Positions 35,950 to 47,241 of a stretch of DNA of 64,000 bases are shown piece after piece. Each line of letters opens with the position of its first letter. The first letter of the stretch is position 1. A model generated the notes under the pieces. It searched no databases. It saw only the letters and a list, made by a program, of their open reading frames with translations, and had not been told where the DNA came from. The position numbers and the translations under genes were made by a program. The stretch comes from Melampsora larici-populina 98AG31 (taxonomy: Eukaryota; Basidiomycota; Pucciniomycetes; Pucciniales; Melampsoraceae): assembly GCF_000204055.1 (NCBI RefSeq), contig NW_006768812.1, positions 281,949 to 345,948 of the forward strand, in the 5' to 3' direction.

Positions 35950-37346
35950 CTTGAAAGGTTATGTGGTAAGATTGATTCGAAAGTGACGAGTTGTATGGAC
36001 AGAGGAAATTGTATACTGATGAAAGGGTCGTAAAGATAACTGGATGAGATGCGTAGAGAAGGTGGAAGGAGTGCTACATTTTAATCCACATGAAGAGTTT
36101 TTATATATGATGAAAGCAACCCATTCCTTCTGAGACCGCGGATTAGTTGGTGGAAGATCATACCCTGACCAACTCGGCTCGTAACCAGAACTCAAAAAAG
36201 GCGGATGAGAATCAGGTGCTTCGGGGAGCTAAAGTATCGGGCTTCCAAAATTGACACCCTACCCAAGCCAAGAACCCAGAAAGCCTTGTCAGTAGGGATG
36301 GATTACTCTCCAGCACCAAGCCACAGAACGACAGCGCCTTGCCAGTGCAAAGGGTCTTCTCCATCGTCGCGGGATGATAGGGACTCGAGGACGCCCTGCC
36401 GTTTGATGCGAGCGAGCTAATGGGTAGCCAAAATGTATCTTCGTGGAAACCCCATGATGTTTGTCTTGCACGCTTCGAGACTGCGTATGGCGCGGACAAG
36501 GAGATGAATGACCTGGCAGCGATCAGCATGGCTCTGGGTAGGTAAGTATGAAAACAATTTCGAGCTACCTCACGCCCCAATCGGCCGTTCAAGCTCAAGT
36601 GACTGGAAGCCGTCATCATCATCCACTGACCCCTAGAATCAGTGCCCTTTCCCTTACAGTCCTAGTTAGCGTGACGATGACTTTTCACATAGGTCTGAAG
36701 GATCTTGAAGAAAGTGCACAAATCCGAACAAAGTTCAATGATTGTAAGAAGAGGTGAGAACTTTTGTCTCAAGACTCATCTCTAAGCTATCTTCACTGTG
36801 ACTTCCAGATGAGCATTGAGATGATCCGCTTCACGCAAACTGATCGACCCAATGACATTTGACCAAATGAGCCACAATGACGCTGCAAATGTTCAAAGAA
36901 TACAGCTTCAAAAGTGAGCGACGCATGTAGCCCTGAGCCTGAGTGGGACATCCACGTAGTTGACCAATGACTAGGAAATATCTACTCCCGTAGACAGTAT
37001 GAATGGTTGCGAGCTCGAAGGATCGCAGTGAATCACCCCTCTGTAAGATCATAGCAACTTTGGCGAGTTTAAAAAAACACAGCCTGGCATATTTATCTAC
37101 CAAAAACCTCTGAGGTCTGCATAGATGGCACCAGCAGGCTCACAAGATGCCATAGTTCAAAGCGGCGCATAGGTTGGCCGGTGTTCCATGGACAAGGGTT
37201 TGTCAGATTCCTGATACAAGTCAAATCACTCTACAATTACGAGAATACTACCAACAACCAAGGCGAATGAAGCCTCATCTGGCCAATTTCCCTTCGACGA
37301 CTCCCATATCACTCTCATTGAAGAAAAAAGTACCCAGATCATCTTT
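35950..37346. other. No confident gene
   Basis: Upstream region of the secreted-protein gene and downstream region of ELP3. Around 36260-36545 (+) there is a coding-like stretch with MGSQNVSSWKPHDVCLARF, ending near a GTAAGT, but it has stops and no partner exon; probably a decayed fragment. Nothing else seen. Confidence 0.4.
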
Positions 37347-39598
37347 TTACAACATCTTACTCACATAAGGCCCATCAAGTTTGTATCCCAATCGAGCATA
37401 CCAATGACGGACTCCCACACCTGAGATGACTGCTAGCTTAACACTTCCGTGTTCTTCTCGGGCGATCCGTTCAGCTTCTTCCATTAATAAAGTTCCAAAA
37501 CCTTGATGTTGAAACTAGTCAAAAACAGAAAAAACATATATAAGCGAAATTTTTGATGCCATTCATAATGCAGGAATAACTAGAATAGCATACCTTTGTT
37601 GGATCACGACTGTGCATAGGGACAGCAGTACCGTAAACATGCAGCTCTCTAACAATCGACGTGGGTCCAGCTTCTAGCAATTCAGGTCTGAAGGTACCTT
37701 CAGCTGTACATTTCCTTAATCGTAAAAGACCAATAAGGATGTCCTTTTCACAATCCTCGTAACTCAAGAAAGTTTCCCAACCTCCATTAGCCACGTAATC
37801 ACGACGAACAAGTTCAACTTCATCTGGTCTAACTTTATGATGAATCTCATGAATACCGACTTCACGATGACGAATATCACGACAAACTGCACCAAAATCT
37901 TTGAGTCGTTGTAAAGCAAGCTCTCGGAGGTTACCATTCTCAACTCCAGATGAGACAAGTGGCATTGGAATATCACGTTGGACTCGATAAATCCGGGTCC
38001 AAGGGGGCACAAGCGCCAAGATACGTGCCACGATATCTACAAGCGCATTAGGGGTATAATTTTTATATCGGCCAGTCCTCCATAGCTCGTAGACCCCTGA
38101 AAAAGGTGGTCAATGGTAAACTTCATGAGCTAATCTGGTGAAAGAAAAGCCAAGTAGGATTCCAGTATACTAACCGGTTCCTCGGATGACGAGTAAGGGA
38201 TATATCTTCAATCCGTCGGAGCGAAAGGCCGGATTTTCAAAATATTCCTTGAATTGTTCGATATCTCTTTCGACACCAACGTTGGGAAGATCAGGCTACG
38301 AATTGAAGAACGGAGATATAATGAGCTCCCTATCAAAATATGTCCCCGAAGCCAAGACTGCCAATCATACGCACCATCATATGAGATACTACTTTGAACC
38401 CGGCGTCTTTGGCCATTTGAAAAGACTCGCACGTAGCGCGAACTGTGTGTCCTCGATTAGTATCTCTTGCTACATCTTCGTACACTGATTGAACTCCGAT
38501 CTGATATTACAATAAGAGCCAAGAAATTGACGTGAATCAAGGTGATCTACTGGATAAGCTCATAAGAGGATTGAGATAAAAATGAGTTTCAGCACTGACC
38601 TCGAGTCTGGTACATCCGTATCTGAGCATGCTGCTCAAATGCGGTTTGAGACAATAATCTGGTCGAGTCTCAATAGTTATGTCGATACATTTAGTGCGAG
38701 CCAATTCGCTATATTTCACGGCTTCATCGAGATCTGTCCCCGTATATCCCGATAGTGAATTATGTAACTGAGCCACAAAGTTATCCCGATAACTTGCTGG
38801 TAATGACATGAATGTCCCACCCATCACGATGAACTCGACCTAAAGGAACCTTGTAAGACGGCAAGTACGGTTGGAAATGTTGACGAGACTTACCTTGTCT
38901 ACTGAATGTCCAAGTTGACGTAGTTGTTCTACTCTTCCACGACTTTGCTCATAAGGATCATATCGAGCCCTGATGGCACGCATACTGGTTGGCTACATTG
39001 TGAAGAAATGCAGTGGAAGCTAGGGATTCAATAACAATTTTAGCGCTTTTCTGTGATTGAGATTGCAAACCTCATATCCAGTATAACTCTGGGTAGAGTA
39101 TTCGAAATCAGAATCCGGTCCTCCTGGACAATAGCTAAAAAACCCAATGGTTTGGTTCAGTTTGATTGGTATTATTGGAGGCTGCATTGAAGAGCATAAG
39201 CTTTGTAATATAACGGACACACAGATATTCCCAGTCATGGCAATGTGCGGACAACGATGTGGTTTGCTCATCACCGCGACCACCGCAATACCAGAAGCCG
39301 TTCGGATCGGTTTTGCTCTCAATTTTGGTAACAGGACCGGCTTGAGATCTGGAGGCACAGCAGCAATCATATCCACCAGCCGAGGTAGTTGAGCACACTA
39401 CATAAAAGCAGTTCCAGAAATAGGAGTCATTAATATGATTCCCGAAGGTCTAAAGTGATGCGACAATCTAGGAAGACATGCCTTATTGCGTTTTGCAACC
39501 CTTTGCCGTACGGTGTTGAGATTGACATCTTTGCCTTGTTCGTGAGCAGCGATGAGCTCAGAGATGATATCCGCGCAAGTCTTGATGAGCAGTGACAT
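37347..39598 (-). CDS. ELP3: Elongator complex catalytic subunit Elp3
   Basis: tRNA-modifying radical-SAM acetyltransferase that installs the carboxymethyl side chain on wobble uridines. About ten exons from ATG 39598 to TAA 37347 give a near-complete protein. The radical-SAM cluster [14 protein letters not shown] and [20 protein letters not shown] are intact, followed by [75 protein letters not shown] and [19 protein letters not shown]. The C-terminal GNAT part has [13 protein letters not shown] and [15 protein letters not shown] and ends SKML. Intron 1 (39481-39398) uses a GC donor (AAG|GCATGT), needed to join NK to [15 protein letters not shown]; every other intron seen is GT-AG. No defect found, so this is a functional housekeeping gene. 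Confidence 0.95.
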
Positions 39599-39683
39599 TT
39601 TCCAGTCGTTCTAGGCTAAAAGTGGAAAGTGACACAAATATTTTTGGTTTTTGAACTTTGCGATGTGGAAAATATGAAGACTT

Positions 39684-40449
39684 CACTGCCAGCATAGATG
39701 CCTCGGGTTGAGAAATCCGAGGCATCATCGGAGGCAAATCCTCGGACAGACCTTGTCCGAGGTTTTTGCCCGAGGTATTTTTTTGCCCTGAGAATCACCT
39801 CGGATCAAGACCTCGGGATCAGCATGAGCCCCGTTTCCCGCGGGCTCGGGGATCTCCGGCTTCCGTACCGTCGGTACAGTGCCTCGGGCTAGGTATCTCA
39901 GCCCCCCGGCACCGTACCGACTCCGACGGAGCGGGGACCGGGCAAGAGTATGAGGATCCCCGGTTTTTATCGGGGAACCAAGCTATAGCAGAGAGCTGTA
40001 GAATCGAGGGCAGATAGGGAGAAATGAAAGGTGAGGAAGGCCTTGTAACAACTCATACATCAGTATAAGGAATCAAATACAATGAAATACCTGTACGAAA
40101 CAGTAGAATATCAGCCGGAACTTGCTCGTGAAGCAGATTTATGAATTTTTTTGATCTAGCAAGCTCTACCGACTAACACTCGACGGGGAACCGACGGGGA
40201 ACCGATATTTTGGTAGGCCCCCGATTTTCGGTGGCGGGGGACGGTCTGAAGACGTACATGAAGATCCCCGACGGGGAGGGGTCGGCTCGGAAGCCGGGAT
40301 GCATTTCCAAAAAGTGCTCGGGGTGGATTTTCGCCGGTCCCCGCTCCCGAGCGAGCGGGGCTCATGCTGACCTTGGGAAGCTTCTGTCCGAGGTTTTGCA
40401 TCCGAGGATACCTCGGATTACAAAATCCGAGGTAAATATGTTGGTGGTG
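39684..40449. mobile_element. CACTA-like MITE, copy 1, interrupted
   Basis: Ends CACTGCCAGCATAGATGCC and, inversely, CACCACCAACATATTTACC, with a 3-bp duplication CTT (39681-39683, 40450-40452). Removing the nested 552-bp element and its 8-bp duplication leaves 206 bp, exactly the length of copy 2. CACTG ends with a 3-bp duplication are the signature of CACTA/EnSpm elements. The interior consists of CCTCGGAT/ATCCGAGG inverted words and has no coding capacity. Confidence 0.82.
39819..40370. mobile_element. hAT-like MITE nested in CACTA MITE, 552 bp
   Basis: Terminal inverted repeats TCAGCATGAGCCCCG and CGGGGCTCATGCTGA, with an 8-bp duplication CCTCGGGA (39811-39818) / CCTTGGGA (40371-40378) differing only by a CpG-to-TpG change. 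No coding capacity. The interior is GC-rich with repeated CGGGGA and CCGGT words. An 8-bp duplication allows hAT or KDZ; hAT is slightly preferred from the CAG near the end. Confidence 0.75.
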
Positions 40450-40816
40450 CTTCGAATGTATGCACCGCAATCGGGTATTTTGGCTGCACGGGGCACGATG
40501 TCCTCCAGGCTCCGACGTCACGGACAAAAACATTCCGAGCCCCGAACAAGGGCTGCCCATTCAGTCCAAGGGGCAAAAGATGAAAAAAAAAACGAATCCA
40601 AAAAGTCATTAGTATTCCCTGGCATCGACTAGATGGCCATTTTTCTAAAGTGTTGCATGCAATCAAGCCAATACGCACCTTTAAGAAAAAGACTCTCACT
40701 TTCAGAGTACTTTCCAAATGTGCTTAACATTGATGGTCTTCGAAGAATTTGGGAAAGGCAGTACATAAAATTATACACCGCTTCCCTAGGTTTTACTGTC
40801 TTCAGTCTAGGCAATA

Positions 40817-40990
40817 AGGGTACTCAAAGTAAGTATGTACGTGTACATACTTGTACGTGTACATACTTTTTGCTATATACTTTTTTTGGTGGGGAAGACG
40901 AGGCCAAAAGTATATTTATTTCTTTGTCCCCGCCAAAAAAAGTATGTAGCAAAAAGTATGTAGCGCTACATACTTTACTTTGAGTACCCT
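40817..40990. mobile_element. Fold-back MITE, 174 bp
   Basis: Starts AGGGTACTCAAAGTAAGTA and ends with the inverse of AGGGTACTCAAAGTAAAGTA; the interior also folds (TACATACTT/AAGTATGTA words). The target duplication is ambiguous (TA or AAT). It shares the first 11 bp of its ends, GGTACTCAAAG, with the element at 57811-58015. Confidence 0.7.
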
Positions 40991-41428
40991 TAATGTCATT
41001 TGTTGTGGGACATATTGAATTTTTGATCACCCATACCATCAGATATATGACTGGTACTTGGTGATGAAACCTCAGAGATTGTGGTTGGGACGTGTTTTAA
41101 CCAAAGGGAATGTGTGATTGGCTTAGGGAGTTTTGTGAAATCCAAAATCTAAAGAATCGAGTTTTTGTTCCCTAACCTTCTTTGAAGGTTCACTTGTAAC
41201 GGTAAAGAGCTCTTGACGGTTTTCAGCTCTTTTTTAATAATCCTATTTGATCTCTCACAGTTTTCTGGAAACCTTGTTCTTTCCTAGTGGTCTCTTTACT
41301 TTACTTTTGTACTCATCCACATCATTATCAACAAATTTTTACCTTGTGCGCTATTCTTTTAGTCATAAATTTTTTGTTTTCAAAAAAGTAAAAAGAGTTC
41401 CAATTGTAATAAACTACTTTATCGTACC

Positions 41429-43183
41429 ATGAGTAATGTCATCAATGACGACTCTCTTCACTTTAAAAAGATCGATGAGATTCTTGTCGAATACGATAAA
41501 GCTGGAGGAAGCAGCAGGATCCTTATGCGCGACCTCCGCGCTATCATCGCCACGGTTTTCTCAGTGTCTGATCCCTGCTTTATCTATCATTTCTCTACCA
41601 TCTCCCGGTGCGCTATTGAACTTGATAGGGCTGCAGGCCGTTGACTTTACTTTATCGGCGGTTCCCCCCCTCCTCCGGGAGAAACACTGTCCTGCTTACC
41701 GGTCGTCTTGGACGCCTCCTATCAAATCCCAATCAAGGGTATTAGGCTATATCAAATGCCTCCCGATCTACTCGCCCAAGTTGATTTGGAACGGGTGGGT
41801 ACTCCTCCACCCCTTGCACCAGCGCCTACTGCCTCCGGCAGCCGCCCAGCAGGTGCATACAGCACGGGCTATTGGGAATCTAGGTCTGCTTCAAAAAAAT
41901 CTACCTCCCCTGTCCCGTTGGTCTCAAGAATTGGGCCAAGAGCCTCTCGAACCTCAAAGGAACACTACCGAAGTCCTCCTCAACGCCTTTTCCAAACGAG
42001 CCCAGTCAGGTTTGGTAGATCTTGGGGCGGTTCTGCGGAACAGCCTCCGAATTTCCCTCCAGAAGGGAAGGAGTTGCGTCGGTTTTGAGATAGATGGGTT
42101 TCTAATGAATCACCTCGTCCCGAGAAACAGACTGCTCCAACATTCAAGGGAAAAGGCCATTACTTTTCACCTTCACCCCCTCATCTTTTTCCATTGAAGA
42201 GGAGTCGTCGACAATCTCGTACTCCTCCTTCATCCGATGATGACTCAACTATTGAGGATCGTCATGAGGATGACGTCCGGATCCCTGTACCCGGCACCCA
42301 AAAGCCTTGTCTGTTTGCGGCTCCAATTGATGAATTGGTCGATTCAAAAGCTTCCCCTTTGGCCCAAGCCATCCAACAATTGGTCACGGTCTATAAAAGT
42401 GATATCGATTATCACGTGGACCAATTTAATTGCTTGCCCAACAAACCTTCTAGTTGGCCCACCTCACTTACTAAGGACTTATTGGAATATAAATGTATTG
42501 ACCTCGAAAAGTTATGGGGTGAAATGGAGTCAAAACCTACTTCGGAAATTTTCTTTTTTGACAAGAAATCGAAGAAAATGGATGTTAAGGGTGTCACAAA
42601 CCCTCTGGAGATCAATGATCTATCGGATTTCACTCAAATCTTGGAGGTTCTCCGCCACGCTTATTTGGCGGCTTTTTACTTGGCTGCTGTCCCAATTAAG
42701 GACTATTTTAGTCAAATATCTAAGTTATGCCGCCATCAATCGAAAATACACTGGACTCACGTCAAAAATTACGATGCCGAAATGCGGCAGGAATTCTCCC
42801 AACGACCATCTCTTGCATGGGGTGACTATAATGCTCCGGAACTTAGAGTTTTCAAAGGTCGCAATCTCCATGTCAAATATGTCGCTCCAACAGCGGCTAT
42901 CCCGGCTGCTGCGTCTTTGTCTTACACCCAACCAAGGGCTTCTTCCGTGAAGAAAGCTCCTTCTTCAAAACCTAAACCAGCTCCTAAGAAAACGAAGCGC
43001 AATTTTCCTCCGTACGAGATCAAAGATCCGGCAGGTGTTGCTGTCCACGATCAGCCTTGCAACAACTGGAATGCCAATGTTTGCAAGAAGTCAGCTGATG
43101 AGTGCGACTACGCCCATGACGTTTGCAACAAGCTGGGATGCTTCGGAAATCATCGCGGAATCTTCTCTCACAGACGAACCTAA
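41429..43183 (+). pseudogene. DIRS-like gag region, frame-broken
   Basis: The last 330 residues (42194-43183) are one open frame. It starts with a basic/acidic Ser-rich segment, has a helical middle (LAQAIQQLVTVYKSD, LRHAYLAAFYLAAVPI) and ends in a Pro/Lys-rich segment with a Cys/His cluster (CNNWNANVC, CDYAHDVC, CFGNH) that looks like a nucleic-acid-binding knuckle. Upstream, from the ATG at 41429, coding character switches frame at least twice before 42194 and meets stops, so the 5' half is decayed. Assignment to gag is by position and the Cys/His knuckle. Confidence 0.6.
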
Positions 43184-43412
43184 TGCTCGGAAGTTCATGT
43201 GTAACATGGAAATTGATGCTCTCTGGGACGGTTTTTCAGCATCTGTCGATTTTTCCCTAACAGCCGAACCTTTACCTTCAGCTCCACCTCTCAGCTCGGA
43301 TGTCTTTGCCACGAGAGCTATTTGACGTTCTCCTGAAATCTTCAAAATCGTAACCCCTATCAACGTTCCTCACCTGTCTCTTCTCCTCAGGAACCATCCA
43401 AACCGACCATTT

Positions 43413-45220
43413 GTGGATTCAGTCATCTTAGGTCTTACTGAAGGGTTTTGGCCTTTATCCAAAAAACCCTTGGATGAAGCTGCTTTCTACCCGAATCATG
43501 CGTCAGGCGAAGAAGAGGAAGCCTCCCTGGTCGTGACTAGGGATAAAGAAATGGCTCTTGGTTGCTACTCCCCCGGTTTTCAATCTTTACTCCCGGGAAT
43601 GAAAGTATCTCCCCTTTGCTTAGCTACAAACGCAGTCACAGGGAAGGTCCGTACTTGCACAAATATGAGCCATGGTAGTCCCTCTCCGAATAGTCTGATC
43701 GAGAGATCTATGATTCAAATCAAGCTCGACTCAATTCCTTCTTGCCTTCCTTTTCTCTTGAAACAGCACTATATGGGTTGGACATCTATCCTGTGGAAAT
43801 CGGATGTTGACTCGGCGTTTCGAATTCTGCCGGTCTCTCTTCAGTGGCAGTACCTCCAAATCGTCAGGATCAAAAACGCTTTTCATGCGGACCGATGCGT
43901 GAATTTTGGTTGTTCAAGCTCCCCCAAAATCTGGTGCTCTTTCTTTTCATTAGTCCTTTGGATTGCTTTTTATGAGTTTGGCATCAAGGAATTAAACACT
44001 TATATGGACGACTCGTGGGGTGTTTTGTCTGCATATGATCTAGTTCAATTCAAGGATCATGTGATACCTTTAAACCAGGCGAAATTTCTGGAAATCTTCG
44101 ATTTCCTTAATATTCCCTGGGCCTGGGGAAAGCAGATTTGGGGTTCTGAGCTCGACATCATTGGACACACTATAAATTGCGACTCACTCTCCATTTCCCT
44201 CCCTACCGACAAACACCTAGCTTTGATTGCAGCTCTTCGCGCTTTCATTATTCCTTCTTCTCAACCTTTGGTGGCCTGGCAACGCTTGACGGGTTGGGCG
44301 AACTGGGCGGTTAACACATTTCCGTTAGGCAGGTGGGCTATCCAGTCCTCTTGGGACAAAATTGCTGGCAAATCCTTGAGGAACGCTTTGGTTCCAAGGA
44401 ATAAAGCCATCACCGAGGATCTAGCCTGGCTCGCGGACACTCTCAAAGCATGGTCGGGCAGGAAGATCTTGAAGAACATTTTCTGGAATCTCGAGCTCGC
44501 AGACTTGACCTTCATTGTTGACGCCTGCACTGCCAACATATTTACCTCGGATTTTGTAATCTGAGGTATCCTCGGATGCAAAACCTCGGACAGAAGCTTC
44601 CCGAGGTCTTGATCCAAGGTGATTCTCAGGGCAAAAACATCCCTCGGGCAAAAACCTCGGACAAGGTCTGTCCGAGGATTTGCCTCCGATGATGCCTCGG
44701 ATTTCTCAACCCGAGGCATCTATGCTGGCAGTGCTGCCCTACGGGCATCGGAATCTGGTGCCCAAAGATCAACGCGACCTGGAACAGGAAACTTCCCCCG
44801 CCTTCTCGGGACAACTTCTGGGCGGAACTGCTGGCTGTAGTCACGGCTATCGACATTGCAGCCTCGCTTTATGTCAGGTGCATTGTGATTTTCTCGGACA
44901 ACCAGTCGGTAGTCGCGCTGTTCAGCTCACATAAACCAATCGATTCGGCACGGCTGTTATTCAGGCACGCAGTCTCTATCATGCTGGACAAGGACCTCGA
45001 CATTAAGGTGAGACATGTTCCTGGAGACATCAATCGCATAGCAGATGATTTGTCTCGTCAGCGAGTGGACAACGTTTGTATAAAACTACCTTCCGCCAAC
45101 CATACGTTTCTCCCTTCCACAGAACCTACCATCAATGGTGGTTTCAAACTCAATTCCTCAGCATTTCGCCGCAATGCCAACAGCTCCCAAGGCCAAATCG
45201 ACGCCTCTCTCCTTCTCTGA
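43413..45220 (+). pseudogene. DIRS-like reverse transcriptase-RNase H, split by MITE
   Basis: RT motifs: NRPFVDSVILGLTEGF just upstream of or at the start, WKSDVDSAFRILPV, and the catalytic box LNTYMDDSWG. The frame runs into the RNase H start FIVDAC and is cut there by the 206-bp CACTA MITE. It resumes as GIGIW, NFWAELLAV, IFSDNQSVVALF and HVPGDINRIADDLSR, which gives the Asp/Glu residues of RNase H. MITE plus 3-bp duplication is 209 bp, and leaving it out restores a single frame. Coding similarity starts about 40 nt before the ATG at 43413, so the true start is probably upstream or by another mechanism. Confidence 0.85.
44528..44733. mobile_element. CACTA-like MITE, copy 2, 206 bp
   Basis: Ends CACTGCCAACATATTTACC and, inversely, CACTGCCAGCATAGATGCC; duplication CTG (44525-44527, 44734-44736). 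Inserted in the RNase H domain of the DIRS-like element. Ten CpGs by my count, nearly all in CCTCGG/CCGAGG words. Confidence 0.87.
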
Positions 45221-46250
45221 GAGGGAAGCTTTGAACCAACATCACATATCTAAACATTTGGAAATATCAACTATTAAAAAATATGAATCAGCAACTTGTC
45301 ATTTCAAACGTTTTTGCGCAGATCACGACATAGACTTTATCCCATCCAAAGTTAATTTAGCTCATTTCATCTCTGTTTCTTGTCTCCATCTTGCTCCCGG
45401 TACTGCCAATAAGTATCTCACGGGTATAGCGTACTGCATGCAAGATGAGTATCCATTTGTTAATGAAGCCAGGGCCTCCAGACGGGTTTGACGATCGGTT
45501 CAAGGCTGCCGGAAGCTTCTATCTGTCCTGGTTGTCCGAGCCAAACCTTTCACTATCAAGGACGTTCACCTTTGCGCGGAAGTGTTCTCTTCTTCCTTCG
45601 ACAACCAATTGTTTAACACGATCATTGCCTTGGGTTTTTCTGCCTTACACCGCCTTGGCGAACTTGTAACTTCGGACTCTGTTGAATTACAAAACAATCA
45701 CCAAACTATCCGACGCTTGTCTCTCCTCATTTCCGAATGCAACTCAGCCGCCATCTACACCCTGCCTTATCACAAGGCTGACAAATTGTATTTAAGCTCC
45801 GACATTGTTATCTTAAAACGCAACAAGGATCCAACCTGTCCTATCCTCACACTCATGACCTATACCCTGAATAGGGACCTCCGTTTTTGAAGCAAACCAT
45901 TCTGGCTTTTAAAGGAGGACGGTTCAATCCCAACTTGTTCCTGGTTCATTTCCCGACTCAACTCCATCTTCCACGGATCTCATACAGGTTACTCTCTGAG
46001 AACAGGGGGTGCCACGGCCTTGGCTCAGGCTGGGATGCCAATGGAAACTATCCAGTGCATCGGTCGCTGGTCCTCCAAATCTTATCAAACCTATATCCGT
46101 AATCACCCCTTAATGAACCTGTTTGCTTGTCGCAACAATCCGATTTCTTCGGGTGCCACTCTTGGGGAGCAGTTGATTTTTCCTGGCTCATCTCGCGTGA
46201 GTCCAGCTTCGTTCTCCAAAGATTACAAAAAGTCTAATCTTTTTGTCTAA
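45135..46250 (+). pseudogene. Tyrosine recombinase of DIRS-like element
   Basis: One frame of about 370 codons overlapping the end of the RT-RNase H frame. N-terminal SAM-like region (ISTIKKYESATCHFKRFC, APGTANKYLTGIAYCM); catalytic first Arg in FSALHRLGEL; second box HTGYSLRTGGATALAQAG; then IGRWSSKSYQTYIRNHP with the nucleophile Tyr. Two in-frame TGA codons, 45489-45491 and 45888-45890, lie where CGA (Arg) would fit. Otherwise the frame is open to 46250, so only point decay separates it from an intact recombinase. Confidence 0.82.
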
Positions 46251-46580
46251 ATTCTTTTTCCCATCAGTCCCGTGTGGTCACACAGACTTAAGACAGTATT
46301 TCTGGTTCAACTCCATTAATACCAGTGTTTGGTGTGCAGTTCTCACTACTTATCCTATAAATTCTCGCTGAATTTTCTTGTTGTTTTTTGGCTCTCAGCC
46401 GAACTCTTACAATTGTGGTGGCTCCAGTCTGGTTTTGCCAGTTCTGGGTCCATTCCCACGCGGTTCTCCCGTGTTTTCAGCGTCGGTGGGTAGTTTCACT
46501 GCCTCATCCGTAATCCTCGCTAAAATTCTTGTTCATTTTTCAGTTTTGTCTAAACTCGAAATTTTGTCACAAAAACTCCT

Positions 46581-46589
46581 GTTTTCTGT
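46581..46589. repeat. MULE target-site duplication, left
   Basis: GTTTTCTGT, identical to 54173-54181. A 9-bp duplication is the classic size for Mutator-like elements. Confidence 0.8.
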
Positions 46590-47241
46590 GGGGTGTGAGA
46601 AATTTACGATCAACCATTTACGGTCATTAAAGACCGCAAGAGTTGATGACCGCAAAAATCAATAGTTTCCAAAGAAAAAAATATATTTACGAGCAATCTT
46701 CATTTTTGCAAGCTCGCAAAAAAAAAGATTGTAAAAAGATGACCGTAAAATTGAGCCACAGTTGCCACTTTCTACAATTTTGCGAGTCATGTTTTGCGGA
46801 CTCTATGATCCGTAAATCAAAAATCCCGTAAAAGTATAAAAAGTCACAGCAATATATAATTTTGCGACTAATACTTTACGGTACATATGCATTGTGAAAA
46901 ATCGTAAAACACAAGCATCGCAAAAGTGAAAAATATTGGCCGCAAAATATAATTTTGCGATCAAGACTTTTACGGTTGTTAAAAAAAGACAATGGTGTAT
47001 TACGTCAAAAAAACAAAAATCAAGAAAAACTGACACATGCGAAAAAAAATACGGGCACACTACAAGAACGAGACAAAAGAATGAGTGATTAAGAAGAATT
47101 AAAAAAGAAACGTGAATGAGTGACGACCAAATTTAAATCATTAAGAGAATAAAAAGGTGGCAAATTAAACATGAAAGGACATGATATGAGAAAGGACATG
47201 ATATGAAATAAATAAAATAAAAGTTGAGATAAAATAAGCTG

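Larger units (their letters stand above)
41429..46580 (+). mobile_element. DIRS-like tyrosine-recombinase retroelement
   Basis: Gag-like region, reverse transcriptase with RNase H, and a tyrosine recombinase in that order on the plus strand, overlapping between RNase H and recombinase, as in DIRS-type elements. The outer limits are not determined: I could not find the split repeats. The 3' flank is broken by the MULE at 46590 and appears to resume at 54173. Confidence 0.8.
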
